From positions 62,001-126,000 of the forward strand of contig NZ_FTMD01000001.1 of NCBI RefSeq assembly GCF_900156155.1: DNA of 64,000 nt, given 5' to 3'. A program made the position numbers and the translations under genes. Under the pieces are notes generated by a model. It was given only the letters and a program-made list of their open reading frames with translations, was not told where the DNA came from and searched no databases. This DNA comes from Aromatoleum tolulyticum (GTDB lineage: Bacteria; Pseudomonadota; Gammaproteobacteria; Burkholderiales; Rhodocyclaceae). The first letter of the stretch is position 1; each line of letters starts with the position of its first letter. Positions 9,392 to 23,895 of the stretch are shown here, one piece after another.

Positions 9392-9844
9392 CTACGCGAT
9401 GCTGCTCAAGGCCTGCTCGAGGGATTGCTCCTCGTCCAGGGAAAGGAAGCTGTCGAGGTCGTGGATCAGGACCATTTCGTCCGCGAGCTTGACGATGCCC
9501 CGCAGGTAACCGGTTCCCGGAACGATCGTCTCCGCCGCGACCCAGTCGCGTTCATCGCATTCGGCGACACCTGTCACGGCGTCGACCATCATCGCCAGGG
9601 TCCGGCGGGGGGTATGGGCGACCAGCAACTGATCGCTCAGCGCGATCTCCCTGCCCTGCACCCCCAGGCGTCGGCGGATATCGATTACCGGGACGACCTG
9701 GCCCCGCATGTTCACGACGCCGCAAACGATGCTCGGCGCCTTGGGCAGCGGCGTCACGGCAACCGCGCGGATCACGCGCTCGACGCTGCCCAGCGGCAAC
9801 CCGAAGCGGCGGTCGCCCAACGTGAATACCGCTACCTGCTGCAT
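9392..9844 (-). CDS. cheW: CheW-like coupling protein (WspB-like), first gene of the operon
   Basis: A compact CheW domain of 150 residues starting MQQVAVFTLGDRRFGLPL and containing LPKAPSIVCGVVNMRGQVVP. It should link the MCP to CheA-REC. I place the start at the ATG at 9844. A GTG at 9871 would add nine residues of low quality (MTLPKGPAA), but it has CCTTAG upstream and cannot be excluded. The gene opens the chemosensory operon. About 75 bp further upstream lies the 15-bp palindrome GCAACA-N3-TGTTGC, also seen in the pil promoter. No convincing sigma70 promoter was found. Confidence 0.9.
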   Translation of the reverse strand: MQQVAVFTLGDRRFGLPLGSVERVIRAVAVTPLPKAPSIVCGVVNMRGQVVPVIDIRRRLGVQGREIALSDQLLVAHTPRRTLAMMVDAVTGVAECDERDWVAAETIVPGTGYLRGIVKLADEMVLIHDLDSFLSLDEEQSLEQALSSIA

Positions 9845-9917
9845 GGCTGCCGGCCCTTTCGGTAAGGTCACCTAAGGAGCATAGAATCAAGCAAGTTGAG
9901 TTACCAGACCGGCCAAA

Positions 9918-9932
9918 GCAACAATTTGTTGC
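9918..9932. promoter_or_regulatory. 15-bp palindrome GCAACA-ATT-TGTTGC upstream of the chemosensory operon
   Basis: A perfect 6-3-6 inverted repeat about 75 bp upstream of the first cheW. The same arms with a different 3-base centre occur at 30620-30634 inside the pilM promoter. This suggests a shared operator, but the regulator is unknown. Confidence 0.4.
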
Positions 9933-10058
9933 ATATGCCTTTTGCAGCTTTGCACGATGTGCGGATAGCGGAAATTCGGCTGTGGCAATATTTGCGGCGC
10001 ACGCGAGCCCGGCGCCGCGAGACTGACCGGCAGAATGCCCGCGTAGGCCACTGCGGGG

Positions 10059-10220
10059 AAATTCGAGCCGCGTGAAGTTCTCTATCGAGACGTTAACCGC
10101 CAATGGCAGTGACATCTCGTCGGCGTGCCAGCGAACGGCCTGATCCAAAGCGCAATTGAGCACTGCATGCGTCAGGGCGTCGACGAGGCCGGACTCCTCC
10201 GCCAGGTCGATAAACTGACT
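10059..10220 (-). pseudogene. Fragment of an EAL-domain (c-di-GMP phosphodiesterase) gene
   Basis: About 54 codons read SQFIDLAEESGLVDALTHAV, then further on the run LPLAVNVSIENFTRLEFP. This matches the internal part of EAL domains, where phosphodiesterases have F-I-x-L-A-E-E-x-G-L followed by a helix and V-N-V-S. The homology starts abruptly at the glmS terminator and ends at EFP, after which neither frame resembles an EAL protein. The EAL signature itself and the metal-binding residues are absent, so the fragment cannot be active. It is probably the relic of a response regulator that once belonged to the c-di-GMP network next to the Wsp-like operon. Confidence 0.7.
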
Positions 10221-10254
10221 AACGAAAACGCCCGGCAAGCCGGGCGTTTTCGTT
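10221..10254 (-). terminator. Intrinsic terminator downstream of glmS
   Basis: A perfect 16-bp inverted repeat with a 2-base centre. The GC-rich core is CGCCCGGC and the flanks are AACGAAAA/TTTTCGTT, so it can act on both strands. It lies 60 bp after the glmS stop and abuts the EAL fragment. Confidence 0.88.
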
Positions 10255-10313
10255 GCGAGATCGAGTTTTCGACTTTATTTGTCGGGAACAATCACCTTAT
10301 TGCTGCCACCCCC

Positions 10314-12140
10314 TCATTCCACCGTAACCGATTTCGCCAGGTTGCGCGGCTTGTCCACATCGGTGCCCTTCACCAGGGCCGCATGGTAGGACAGCAACTG
10401 CAGCGGAACGACGTGCAGCACCGGCGACAGCATGCCGTAGTTCTCGGGCATCTGCAGGATGTGCACACCCTCCGACTCGGGGATCTCGCTGCCGGCATCG
10501 GCAAACACGTACAGCTCGCCACCGCGCGCGCGGACTTCCTGCAGGTTCGATTTCAGTTTTTCCAGCAGCTCGTCGGCGGGGGCGACCGCGATCACCGGCA
10601 TGTCCTTGTCGACCAGCGCCAGCGGGCCGTGCTTCAGCTCGCCGGCCGCATAGGCCTCGGCGTGGATGTAGGAGATTTCCTTGAGTTTCAGCGCCCCTTC
10701 CATGGCGATCGGCCAATGCTGGCCGCGGCCGAGGAAAAGCGCGTGCTGTTTGGCGGCGAAGCGCTGCGCCCAGCGTTCGATCTCCGGCTCGAGTTCGAGC
10801 ACCTTCTGCACCGCAACGGGCAGATGCCGCAGCGCCGTCAGGTGGCGCACCTCCTCCGCTTCGGGCAGGCGCCCGGCGAGCTTGGCGAGCGACAGCGTGA
10901 GCAGCGACAGCGCCGCGAGCTGCGTCGTGAAGGCCTTGGTCGAGGCGACGCCGATCTCGGGACCCGCGCGCGTGATGAAACGCAGCGCCGCCTCGCGCAC
11001 GATCGCCGATTCGGGCACGTTGCAGATCGCCAGCGTCCGCTCCATGCCCAACGCCTTCGCGTGCTTGAGCGCGGCGAGCGTGTCGGCGGTCTCGCCCGAC
11101 TGCGAGATCACGACCACCAGCGTGTCCGGATTCGCGACCGATTCGCGGTAGCGGTATTCGCTCGCGATCTCGACGCTGCACGGCACCTTCGCGATCGCCT
11201 CGATCCAGTAACGCGCGACCAGACCGGCGTGGTAGCTCGTGCCGCACGCGAGCACCAGCACGCGCCCGACCCCGCCCAGGAGTTCGGGCGCCTGGGTGCC
11301 AAACAGCTGCGGCGTCACCGAGCCGCCGCCGGCGATGATCTCGAGCGTGTTCGCAAGCGCCTGCGGCTGCTCGAAGATCTCCTTCTGCATGTAGTGACGG
11401 TACTGGCCCAGTTCGACCGCGTCGGCGGACAGGCTGGACACATGCGTGGCGCGCTCGACCGGCGTGCCGTCGGGGCGCGCGATGCGGTAGCCGTCGCGGC
11501 GCAGTTCGGCAATGTCGCCATCCTCGAGATAGATCACCTTGCGCGTGACCTGCAGCAGCGCCGCCGTGTCGGAGGCCGCATACATCCCGTCCTCGCCCAC
11601 GCCCAGCAGCAGCGGCGCACCGTGGCGCGAAACGATCGCGCGCGCGGTATCGGCTTCGCAGATCACGCCGATCGCGTAGGCGCCGACGAGCTCGTTGGTT
11701 GCCAGGCGCACCGCCTCGAAGAGGTCCGGGTGCACCGCGAGCTTGCTGTGGATCAGGTGGGCGATCGCCTCGGTGTCGGTTTCCGAGACGAACTCGTAGC
11801 CCTGGGCCATCAGGCGCTGCTTGATCGCCTCGAAGTTCTCGATGATGCCGTTATGCACGACGGCCAGCCCCGCCGACACATGCGGATGCGCATTGCGCTC
11901 GGACGGCACGCCGTGCGTCGCCCAGCGCGTGTGCGCGATGCCGATGCCGGCGTCGAGCTTCTTCTCCTCGGCACGCGCCGCGAGTTCGGCGACGCGGCCG
12001 GCCGCGCGCACGCGCTGCAGCCCGCCATTGAGCACGGCCAGGCCGGCGGAGTCGTAGCCGCGATATTCCAGCTTGCGCAGGCCTTCGAGGAGGACGGGGA
12101 CGACGTTCTGCGTCGCGATGGCAGTGACGATGCCGCACAT
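10314..12140 (-). CDS. glmS: Glutamine-fructose-6-phosphate aminotransferase (isomerizing)
   Basis: The 608-aa enzyme makes glucosamine-6-phosphate from fructose-6-phosphate and glutamine, the first step of the UDP-GlcNAc branch. The N-terminal glutaminase has the nucleophile Cys2 (MCGIVTAIA) and the motif [13 protein letters not shown]. Two SIS sugar-isomerase domains follow ([26 protein letters not shown]). The C terminus is [13 protein letters not shown], as in the family. The length is the usual one. The gene lies 15 bp downstream of glmU in the same orientation, so the pair forms a glmUS operon ended by the terminator at 10221-10254. Confidence 0.98.
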   Translation of the reverse strand: MCGIVTAIATQNVVPVLLEGLRKLEYRGYDSAGLAVLNGGLQRVRAAGRVAELAARAEEKKLDAGIGIAHTRWATHGVPSERNAHPHVSAGLAVVHNGIIENFEAIKQRLMAQGYEFVSETDTEAIAHLIHSKLAVHPDLFEAVRLATNELVGAYAIGVICEADTARAIVSRHGAPLLLGVGEDGMYAASDTAALLQVTRKVIYLEDGDIAELRRDGYRIARPDGTPVERATHVSSLSADAVELGQYRHYMQKEIFEQPQALANTLEIIAGGGSVTPQLFGTQAPELLGGVGRVLVLACGTSYHAGLVARYWIEAIAKVPCSVEIASEYRYRESVANPDTLVVVISQSGETADTLAALKHAKALGMERTLAICNVPESAIVREAALRFITRAGPEIGVASTKAFTTQLAALSLLTLSLAKLAGRLPEAEEVRHLTALRHLPVAVQKVLELEPEIERWAQRFAAKQHALFLGRGQHWPIAMEGALKLKEISYIHAEAYAAGELKHGPLALVDKDMPVIAVAPADELLEKLKSNLQEVRARGGELYVFADAGSEIPESEGVHILQMPENYGMLSPVLHVVPLQLLSYHAALVKGTDVDKPRNLAKSVTVE

Positions 12141-12155
12141 GATGTTTTCTCCGGC

Positions 12156-13514
12156 TTACTTCTTCTTCACCGGCCGCTTCCAGCCGGCGATGGTGATCTG
12201 CTTGGCCCGCGACACGGTGAGCTGCTCCGGCGGGGCGTCCTTGGTGAGGGTCGTGCCCGCGCCCAGCGTCGCCCCGCGGCCGACGCGCACCGGCGCGACG
12301 AGCTGGGTATCGGAGCCGATGAACACGTCGTCCTCGATGATCGTGCGGAACTTGTTGGCGCCGTCGTAGTTGCAGGTGATCGTGCCCGCGCCGATGTTCA
12401 CGCGCTGGCCGACGTCCGCATCGCCGACGTAGGCGAGGTGGTTGGCCTTCGAATGGTCGGCGATCGCGCTGTTCTTGACCTCGACGAAGTTGCCCAGGTG
12501 CACGTCGTCGCCCAGCGTCGTGCCGGGGCGCGTGCGCGCGTACGGGCCGATCACGCATTCGCGCCCCGTCACCGTGTCCTCGATGTGCGAAAAGGGCGCA
12601 ATCCGGGTGCCTGCGCCGATGCGCGCGTTGCGGATCACGCAGTTCGCGCCGACGCGCACGTCGTCGCCGAGCTCCACGTTGCCCTCGAACACGCAGCCGA
12701 CGTCGATCTCGACGTCGCGGCCGCATTCGAGTTCGCCGCGCACGTCGATGCGTGCCGGGTCGAGCACCGTCACGCCGGCGTCCATCAGGCGCTGCGCGAT
12801 GTTGCGCTGGTGGATGCGCTCCAGTTCGGCGAGCTGCGGCTTGCTGTTCACGCCCAGCGTCTCCCACACCGCGTCCGGCTGCACCGTGACGATCTCTACG
12901 CCCTCGGCGACCGCCAGGCCGATGATGTCGGTGAGGTAGTACTCGCCCTGTGCGTTGTCGTTGCCGATGCGCCCGAGCCAGTCGCGCAGGCGTGCGACCG
13001 GCGCCACGAGGATGCCGGTATTGACTTCGCGCACCCGGCGCTGCTCGGCGCTCGCGTCCTTTTCCTCGACGATCCGCGTCACCTTGCCGCCGGCGTCGCG
13101 CAGGATGCGACCATAACCCGTCGGATCCGGCAGTTCGACGGTCAGCAGCGCGAGCTTGCCGCCGCCCGCTGCGGCCTGCAGACGGCGCAGCGTGGGGGCG
13201 CCGATCAGCGGCACGTCGCCGTACAGCACCAGCGCCATCTCGCCGTCGGAAAGCTCCGGCAGCGCCTGCTGCACCGCATGCCCCGTACCCAGCTGCGGCT
13301 CCTGCCGCGCCCAGCGCAGCGCGGCATCCTGCAGCCGCTCGCGCACCACCTCGCCACCGTGGCCATACACGACGCAGATGCGCGCTGCGTCCAGCGCCCT
13401 GGCGGCACCGATCACGTGCGCCAGCATCGGACGCCCGGCGATCGGCTGCAGCACCTTCGGCAATACCGAACGCATGCGTTTGCCCTGCCCGGCGGCAAGA
13501 ATCACGACTTCCAT
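12156..13514 (-). CDS. glmU: Bifunctional N-acetylglucosamine-1-phosphate uridyltransferase / glucosamine-1-phosphate acetyltransferase
   Basis: The 452-aa cytoplasmic enzyme performs the last two steps to UDP-GlcNAc. The N-terminal pyrophosphorylase domain has the nucleotide motif [20 protein letters not shown] and the family motifs GTGHAVQQA and LYGDVPL. The C-terminal half is a left-handed beta-helix of hexapeptide repeats containing [16 protein letters not shown] and [16 protein letters not shown]. It ends in a basic KRPVKKK tail. An extended -10 element lies about 32 bp upstream of the ATG at 13514. Confidence 0.98.
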   Translation of the reverse strand: MEVVILAAGQGKRMRSVLPKVLQPIAGRPMLAHVIGAARALDAARICVVYGHGGEVVRERLQDAALRWARQEPQLGTGHAVQQALPELSDGEMALVLYGDVPLIGAPTLRRLQAAAGGGKLALLTVELPDPTGYGRILRDAGGKVTRIVEEKDASAEQRRVREVNTGILVAPVARLRDWLGRIGNDNAQGEYYLTDIIGLAVAEGVEIVTVQPDAVWETLGVNSKPQLAELERIHQRNIAQRLMDAGVTVLDPARIDVRGELECGRDVEIDVGCVFEGNVELGDDVRVGANCVIRNARIGAGTRIAPFSHIEDTVTGRECVIGPYARTRPGTTLGDDVHLGNFVEVKNSAIADHSKANHLAYVGDADVGQRVNIGAGTITCNYDGANKFRTIIEDDVFIGSDTQLVAPVRVGRGATLGAGTTLTKDAPPEQLTVSRAKQITIAGWKRPVKKK

Positions 13515-13545
13515 GAAAACCCCGTTTCGTTCGGAACCGCCGCCG

Positions 13546-13554
13546 ATTCTAGCA
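13546..13554 (-). promoter_or_regulatory. Possible extended -10 promoter for glmUS
   Basis: On the minus strand the sequence reads TGCTAGAAT, an extended -10 (TGN-TAGAAT), about 32 bp before the glmU start. There is no good -35, as is common for extended -10 promoters. Confidence 0.4.
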
Positions 13555-13632
13555 TGTGCGCCGAAGGCCCCCCGGCGGCCCTGGGTCGCCTGTCGCGCGA
13601 ATCACACAGGAATACCGCAGCGCACACACGTT

Positions 13633-13662
13633 TTTACAGCACGACAGGCAAGACCCTGATAA
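13633..13662 (+). promoter_or_regulatory. Possible sigma70 promoter for the hydratase-pta/ackA operon
   Basis: TTTACA, an 18-base spacer and TGATAA lie about 47 bp upstream of the ATG at 13709. The match is moderate. A second A/T-rich element (TAAAAT at 13669-13674) could serve instead. Confidence 0.3.
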
Positions 13663-13708
13663 CGCGACTAAAATGCGGTTTTTGCATCGCAACCGGAACA
13701 CACCGACC

Positions 13709-15121
13709 ATGGATCACGACGCCAATCAATTCATCCAGAACCGCGTATTCGACGAGATCCAGGTGGGCGACCGCGCCCAGCTGGTGCGCACGCTGCGGCC
13801 GGACGACATCCACCTCTTCGCGGTCATGTCCGGCGACGTCAATCCGACCCACGTCGATCCCGAGTTCGCGCGCTCCAGCCAGTTCCGCGAAGTCGTCGGC
13901 CACAGCATGTGGGGCAGCACCCTGATCTCGACGATCCTCGGCACCGAGTTTCCCGGCCCGGGCACCGTCTACGTCTCGCAGGGCCTGAACTTCCACCGCC
14001 CGATCACGATCGGCGACACGCTGACCATCAGCGTCACCTGCCGCGAGAAGTTCGAGCACAACCATCACATCCTCTTCGACTGCGTCGCCCTGAACCAGGA
14101 CGGCCTGAAGGTCATCGACGGCATCGCCGAGGTGCAGGCCCCTACCGAGAAGATCAAGCGCGCCCGCATCCACCTCCCCGAAGTGACGATCTCGGACCGC
14201 GAACTGCGCTATGGTCACCTGTTGTCGATCACGGCAGGCAAGGCGCCGATCCCGATCGCCGTCGTCCACCCGTGCGATGCCGAATCGCTGCGCGGCCCGA
14301 TCCAGGCCGCCCAGGCAGGCCTCGTCATCCCGGTGCTGGTCGGCCCGGAGACGAAGATTCGCGCCGTCGCCGAGCAGGAAGGCATCGACCTGCACGGCGT
14401 GCGCATCATCGACGTGGCGCACAGCCACGAGGCGGCCGAAACCGCCGTCACGCTGGCGCGCGAGGGCCAGGTCGAGGCCCTGATGAAGGGCTCGCTGCAC
14501 ACCGACGAACTGATGAGCGCGGTCATCTCCAAGGCTGGCGGGCTGCGCACTTCGCGCCGCATCAGCCACGTGTTCATGGCCGACGTGCCGACCTACCCGC
14601 ACCCGCTGCTGATCACCGACGCCGCGATCAACATCGAGCCCACCCTCGAAGACAAGGTCGACATCATCCAGAACGCGATCGACCTCGCCCACGTCATGGG
14701 CCTGCCCGAACCCAAGGTCGCGATCCTGTCCGCGGTCGAGACCGTCACGTCGAAGATCCGCTCGACCATCGACGCCGCCGCGCTGTGCAAGATGGCCGAC
14801 CGCGGCCAGATCAAGGGCGGCCTCCTCGACGGCCCCCTAGCCTTCGACAACGCCGTGTCGCTCGTCGCCGCCAAGACCAAGGGCATCCGCTCGCTGGTCG
14901 CCGGCAACGCCGACATCCTCGTCGTGCCCGACCTCGAGTCGGGCAACATGGTCGCCAAGCAGCTCGAATACCTTGCCAACGCGCTGATGGCCGGCGTGGT
15001 GCTCGGCGCGCGCGTGCCCATCGTGCTGACCAGCCGTGCCGACACCGCCGAAACGCGCGCCGCCTCGTGTGCGATCGCGCAGCTGATGGCGCACAAGAAG
15101 CGCGAGGCGCGTCTCGCATGA
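13709..15121 (+). CDS. Fused (R)-specific enoyl-CoA hydratase (MaoC-like) / phosphate acetyl(butyryl)transferase
   Basis: The 470-aa protein joins two enzymes. Residues about 1-145 form a MaoC-type hot-dog domain with the hydratase-2 signature FAVMSGDVNPTHVDPEFA, giving the expected catalytic D43 and H48. Residues about 160-470 form a phosphotransacetylase domain (VVHPCDAESLRGPIQAAQAG, ALMKGSLHTDEL, GPLAFDNAVS). The Pta half moves an acyl group between CoA and phosphate and should feed the acetate kinase encoded next. The hydratase half could supply (R)-3-hydroxyacyl-CoA or act on crotonyl-CoA. This fusion recurs in proteobacteria. The ATG at 13709 is chosen because the protein then starts exactly at the MaoC domain. 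The TGA overlaps the ackA ATG (ATGA). Confidence 0.93.
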   Translation: MDHDANQFIQNRVFDEIQVGDRAQLVRTLRPDDIHLFAVMSGDVNPTHVDPEFARSSQFREVVGHSMWGSTLISTILGTEFPGPGTVYVSQGLNFHRPITIGDTLTISVTCREKFEHNHHILFDCVALNQDGLKVIDGIAEVQAPTEKIKRARIHLPEVTISDRELRYGHLLSITAGKAPIPIAVVHPCDAESLRGPIQAAQAGLVIPVLVGPETKIRAVAEQEGIDLHGVRIIDVAHSHEAAETAVTLAREGQVEALMKGSLHTDELMSAVISKAGGLRTSRRISHVFMADVPTYPHPLLITDAAINIEPTLEDKVDIIQNAIDLAHVMGLPEPKVAILSAVETVTSKIRSTIDAAALCKMADRGQIKGGLLDGPLAFDNAVSLVAAKTKGIRSLVAGNADILVVPDLESGNMVAKQLEYLANALMAGVVLGARVPIVLTSRADTAETRAASCAIAQLMAHKKREARLA

Positions 15122-16302
15122 AGGCCGTGCTCGTCATCAACGCCGGCTCGAGCAGCCTGAAGTTCGCGCTCTTTGCGATCGAACCCGCGCTTGCGCAGTC
15201 GCCGGCACTGTCCGGCCAGATCGAAGGCATCGGCGCAACGCCCGTGCTGTCGGCAAAGGACGCCGACGGCGCGCACTACCACGAACCGGTTCTGACCTCG
15301 GGCACCCAGACGGAGCAGCATCGCGACGCGCTCAACCACCTGTTCCGCTGGCTCAGTGCGCACAACCCCGATCTCGACGTCGTCGCCGCCGGTCACCGCA
15401 TCGTGCACGGCGGCGAACTCTACAGCGCGCCGGTGACGCTCAACGAGTCGGTCCTGCGCGACCTCGAAGGCTTCATCCCGCTCGCCCCGCTGCACCAGCC
15501 GCACAACCTGCGCGCCGTGCGCGCGGTGGCGGCGCTGATCCCGGAGATTCCGCAGGTCGGCTGCTTCGACACCGCCTTCCATCGCACCCAGTCCCCGCTC
15601 GCCCAGGCCTTCGCCCTGCCGCGGGCGATCAGTGCCGAAGGCGTCAAGCGCTACGGCTTCCACGGACTGTCCTACGACTACGTGGCACGCCAACTCCCCG
15701 ACGTCATCGGCGAACGCGCGAACGGCGCAGTGCTGATCGCCCACCTGGGCAACGGCGCTTCGATGTGCGCGCTGCGCGAGGGCAGGAGCGTCGCCACGAC
15801 GATGGGCTTCACCGCCGTGGAAGGCCTGATGATGGGCACGCGCACCGGCAGCCTCGATCCGGGCGTGATGCTCTACCTGATGGAACAGAAGGGCATGGAC
15901 GCCAAGGCCCTGACCAACCTGCTGTACAAGGAGTCCGGCCTCCTCGGGGTCTCCGGCATCAGCCAGGACATGCGCACCCTGCTCGCATCCGACGCCCGCG
16001 AGGCGCGGGAAGCGGTCGATCTCTTCTGCTACCGCATCGCGCGTGAAATCGGCTCGCTCGCGGCCGCGGCCGGCGGTCTGGATGCACTCGTGTTCACGGG
16101 CGGGATCGGCGAGCACGCCGCACCGGTGCGCGCCCGGGTCGCCAAACTGTCCGCCTGGCTGGGCGTCGCCATCGATCCGGATGCGAACGACGCACACGCC
16201 CTGCGTATCGACGCACCCGACAGCCGCGTCGCGGTGGCGGTCGTGCCGACCAACGAGGAAGGCATGATTGCGCACTACACGCTGGAGCGCCTCGCACACT
16301 GA
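15118..16302 (+). CDS. ackA: Acetate kinase (acetate/propionate/butyrate kinase family)
   Basis: The 394-aa kinase interconverts acetyl-phosphate and acetate with ADP/ATP. It begins VLVINAGSSSLKF with the conserved Asn and has the substrate motif GHRIVHGGE, the nucleotide motif MGTRTGSLDPG and a C-terminal FTGGIGEH. The length and motif order are normal. It overlaps the upstream phosphotransacetylase fusion by four bases, so the pair makes acyl-phosphate and then ATP. The substrate may include longer acyl groups, given the fused hydratase. A strong terminator follows 14 bp after the stop. Confidence 0.96.
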   Translation: MKAVLVINAGSSSLKFALFAIEPALAQSPALSGQIEGIGATPVLSAKDADGAHYHEPVLTSGTQTEQHRDALNHLFRWLSAHNPDLDVVAAGHRIVHGGELYSAPVTLNESVLRDLEGFIPLAPLHQPHNLRAVRAVAALIPEIPQVGCFDTAFHRTQSPLAQAFALPRAISAEGVKRYGFHGLSYDYVARQLPDVIGERANGAVLIAHLGNGASMCALREGRSVATTMGFTAVEGLMMGTRTGSLDPGVMLYLMEQKGMDAKALTNLLYKESGLLGVSGISQDMRTLLASDAREAREAVDLFCYRIAREIGSLAAAAGGLDALVFTGGIGEHAAPVRARVAKLSAWLGVAIDPDANDAHALRIDAPDSRVAVAVVPTNEEGMIAHYTLERLAH

Positions 16303-16316
16303 GGCAGCACGGCAAC

Positions 16317-16346
16317 AAAAAGGGCGACCCGCGGGTCGCCCTTTTT
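16317..16346. terminator. Bidirectional intrinsic terminator between ackA and gltD
   Basis: A perfect 14-bp inverted repeat with a 2-base centre, built from AAAAAGGGCGACCC and its complement. A/T tracts on both sides make it suitable to end both the plus-strand ackA and the minus-strand gltD transcripts. Confidence 0.92.
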
Positions 16347-16368
16347 CATTCCGTCTGGCACAAACGAT

Positions 16369-17832
<1,464 letters not shown>

Positions 17833-17835
17833 TTT

Positions 17836-22521
<4,686 letters not shown>

Positions 22522-22590
22522 CACGTTCTTCCTCGACACAACACGTTTGCCGGCATGGACCGGCGTTGATCGGGCGACGGCAGCGCCGCA

Positions 22591-22606
22591 TGCAAATAAC
22601 GCACCA
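22591..22606 (-). promoter_or_regulatory. Predicted sigma54 promoter of gltBD
   Basis: On the minus strand the sequence reads TGGTGCGTTATTTGCA. The invariant GG (-24) and GC (-12) are separated by exactly 10 bases, as required for RpoN promoters. The start point would lie about 60 bp before the gltB ATG. An inverted repeat GCAC-N7-GTGC (22601-22615) overlaps the -24 region and resembles an NtrC half-site pair. Confidence 0.6.
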
Positions 22607-22621
22607 AAATTGTGCAGGCGT

Positions 22622-22702
22622 CAAAAAGAGCCGGGTGCACGCGCACACCGGCTCCGTTCGGCCAGTGCTTGACACACGGCCACTGCTTACCTTTCAGGCG
22701 GA
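22622..22702 (-). ncRNA. Candidate short RNA or attenuated leader upstream of gltB
   Basis: The segment lies between a good sigma70 promoter (22709-22737) and a U-tailed intrinsic terminator (22623-22654), both on the minus strand. It would give an RNA of about 80 nt. A second small hairpin (CAGTG...CACTG) precedes the terminator. No ORF fits. It may be a small RNA, a terminated leader of gltB, or only the end of the dgt transcript. Confidence 0.35.
22623..22654 (-). terminator. Intrinsic terminator between dgt and gltB
   Basis: On the minus strand GAGCCGG and CCGGCTC form a stem around a 13-base loop that can pair further (GTGC/GCAC). TTTTT follows. It can end the pil-aro-dgt transcript and any transcript from the promoter at 22709-22737. 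Confidence 0.75.
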
Positions 22703-22708
22703 CTTGGG

Positions 22709-22737
22709 AATATACCCCCGCGAAACCCGTGTTTCAA
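22709..22737 (-). promoter_or_regulatory. Sigma70-like promoter upstream of the terminator and gltB
   Basis: On the minus strand TTGAAA, a 17-base spacer and TATATT make a near-consensus promoter. Transcription would start near 22702 and meet the terminator at 22623-22654 before gltB. Confidence 0.55.
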
Positions 22738-22770
22738 GATTTTTTTGCGGCGCGGTAAGCCTATGATGCC

Positions 22771-23895
22771 TCAATGAATTTCGCCGACGGCGAAGAGCCG
22801 GCGATGCTCTTTCATCGCGTAGCGGTCGGTCATTCCGGCGATGTAGTCGGCGATTGCACGCGGCGTGTCGGTGCGCGCGCGCACCTGATATTGCGGCGGA
22901 AGGAGACGCGGATCGCTCATGAAGGCGCCGAACAGATCCTGGATGATGCGCCGCGCCTTGTCCGTCATGCGCAACACCTGGTAATGCGCGTAGAGGTTTT
23001 CGCGCAGGAACGCCTTCAGCTCGCGCAGGCGCGGCGCGAGCTCCTCGGAATACGCCGCCAGACGCCTCGCATGGCGCACATCCGCAAGCGACTGCACGCC
23101 TGCAGCGTCGATGTTCGCCCGCGTCGTGGCGATGAGATCAAGCGCCATCTCGTTGATCATGCGCCGGATCGTCTCGTGGATCAGCCGACGCCCGGCCAGT
23201 CCCGGCCAGCGGGCCTCCGCGTCGCGGCGGGCATCCATGAACACCGCGACTTCGTCGAGCTGCTCGAGCATTATCAACCCCGAACGCAGGCCGTCGTCGA
23301 CGTCGTGGTTGTTGTATGCGATTTCGTCGGCCAGGTTGGTGAGCTGCGCCTCCAGCGAAGGCTGATGGCCGTCGAGGAAGCGCTGCCCCAGCTCCCCCAG
23401 CTCCCTCGCCCGCTCGCGCGAACAGTGCTTCAGGATCCCCTCGCGCGTCTCGTAGCATAGGTTGAGGCCGTCGAAGGCGGCGTAGTGCTCCTCGAGAACA
23501 TCGACGGTTCGCAGCGACTGCAGATTGTGTTCGAAGCCGCCATACGCCTTCATGCAGGCGTTGAGGGCGTCCTGACCTGCATGTCCGAATGGCGTGTGGC
23601 CGAGGTCATGGGCGAGCGCGATCGCTTCGACCAGATCCTCGTTGAGCTGCAGCGCCCGCGCCACGCCGCGCGAGATCTGGGCGACCTCGATGCTGTGCGT
23701 GAGGCGCGTGCGGAACAGGTCGCCCTCGTGATTGACGAAGACCTGCGTCTTGTATTCGAGCCGCCGGAAGGAATTCGAATGCACGATGCGGTCGCGGTCG
23801 CGCTGGAACTCGCTGCGTATGCCCGGCGACGGTTCGGGATGAACCCTTCCGCGCGAATTTGCTTCGGTGACCGCCCAGGGTGCGAGTGCCATCAT
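22771..23895 (-). CDS. dgt: Deoxyguanosinetriphosphate triphosphohydrolase-like protein (HD domain)
   Basis: The 374-aa HD-superfamily hydrolase removes triphosphate from dNTPs. Metal-binding motifs are visible as [16 protein letters not shown] (first His) and [13 protein letters not shown] (HD). The Dgt-like N terminus [23 protein letters not shown] is also present. The length fits the Dgt-like group, which is shorter than E. coli Dgt. Two adjacent ATGs at 23895 and 23892 both overlap the TGA of aroB, so translation is probably coupled. The order aroK-aroB-dgt downstream of pilQ is common in betaproteobacteria. Confidence 0.95.
   Translation of the reverse strand: MMALAPWAVTEANSRGRVHPEPSPGIRSEFQRDRDRIVHSNSFRRLEYKTQVFVNHEGDLFRTRLTHSIEVAQISRGVARALQLNEDLVEAIALAHDLGHTPFGHAGQDALNACMKAYGGFEHNLQSLRTVDVLEEHYAAFDGLNLCYETREGILKHCSRERARELGELGQRFLDGHQPSLEAQLTNLADEIAYNNHDVDDGLRSGLIMLEQLDEVAVFMDARRDAEARWPGLAGRRLIHETIRRMINEMALDLIATTRANIDAAGVQSLADVRHARRLAAYSEELAPRLRELKAFLRENLYAHYQVLRMTDKARRIIQDLFGAFMSDPRLLPPQYQVRARTDTPRAIADYIAGMTDRYAMKEHRRLFAVGEIH

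Noticed and set aside
10125-13925. 1266-codon plus-strand frame across glmS and glmU
   Set aside because: Low-complexity translation opposite two well-conserved enzymes, so a shadow frame.
22669-22674. TTGACA on the plus strand between gltB and dgt
   Set aside because: No -10 at a proper distance and no plus-strand gene downstream.
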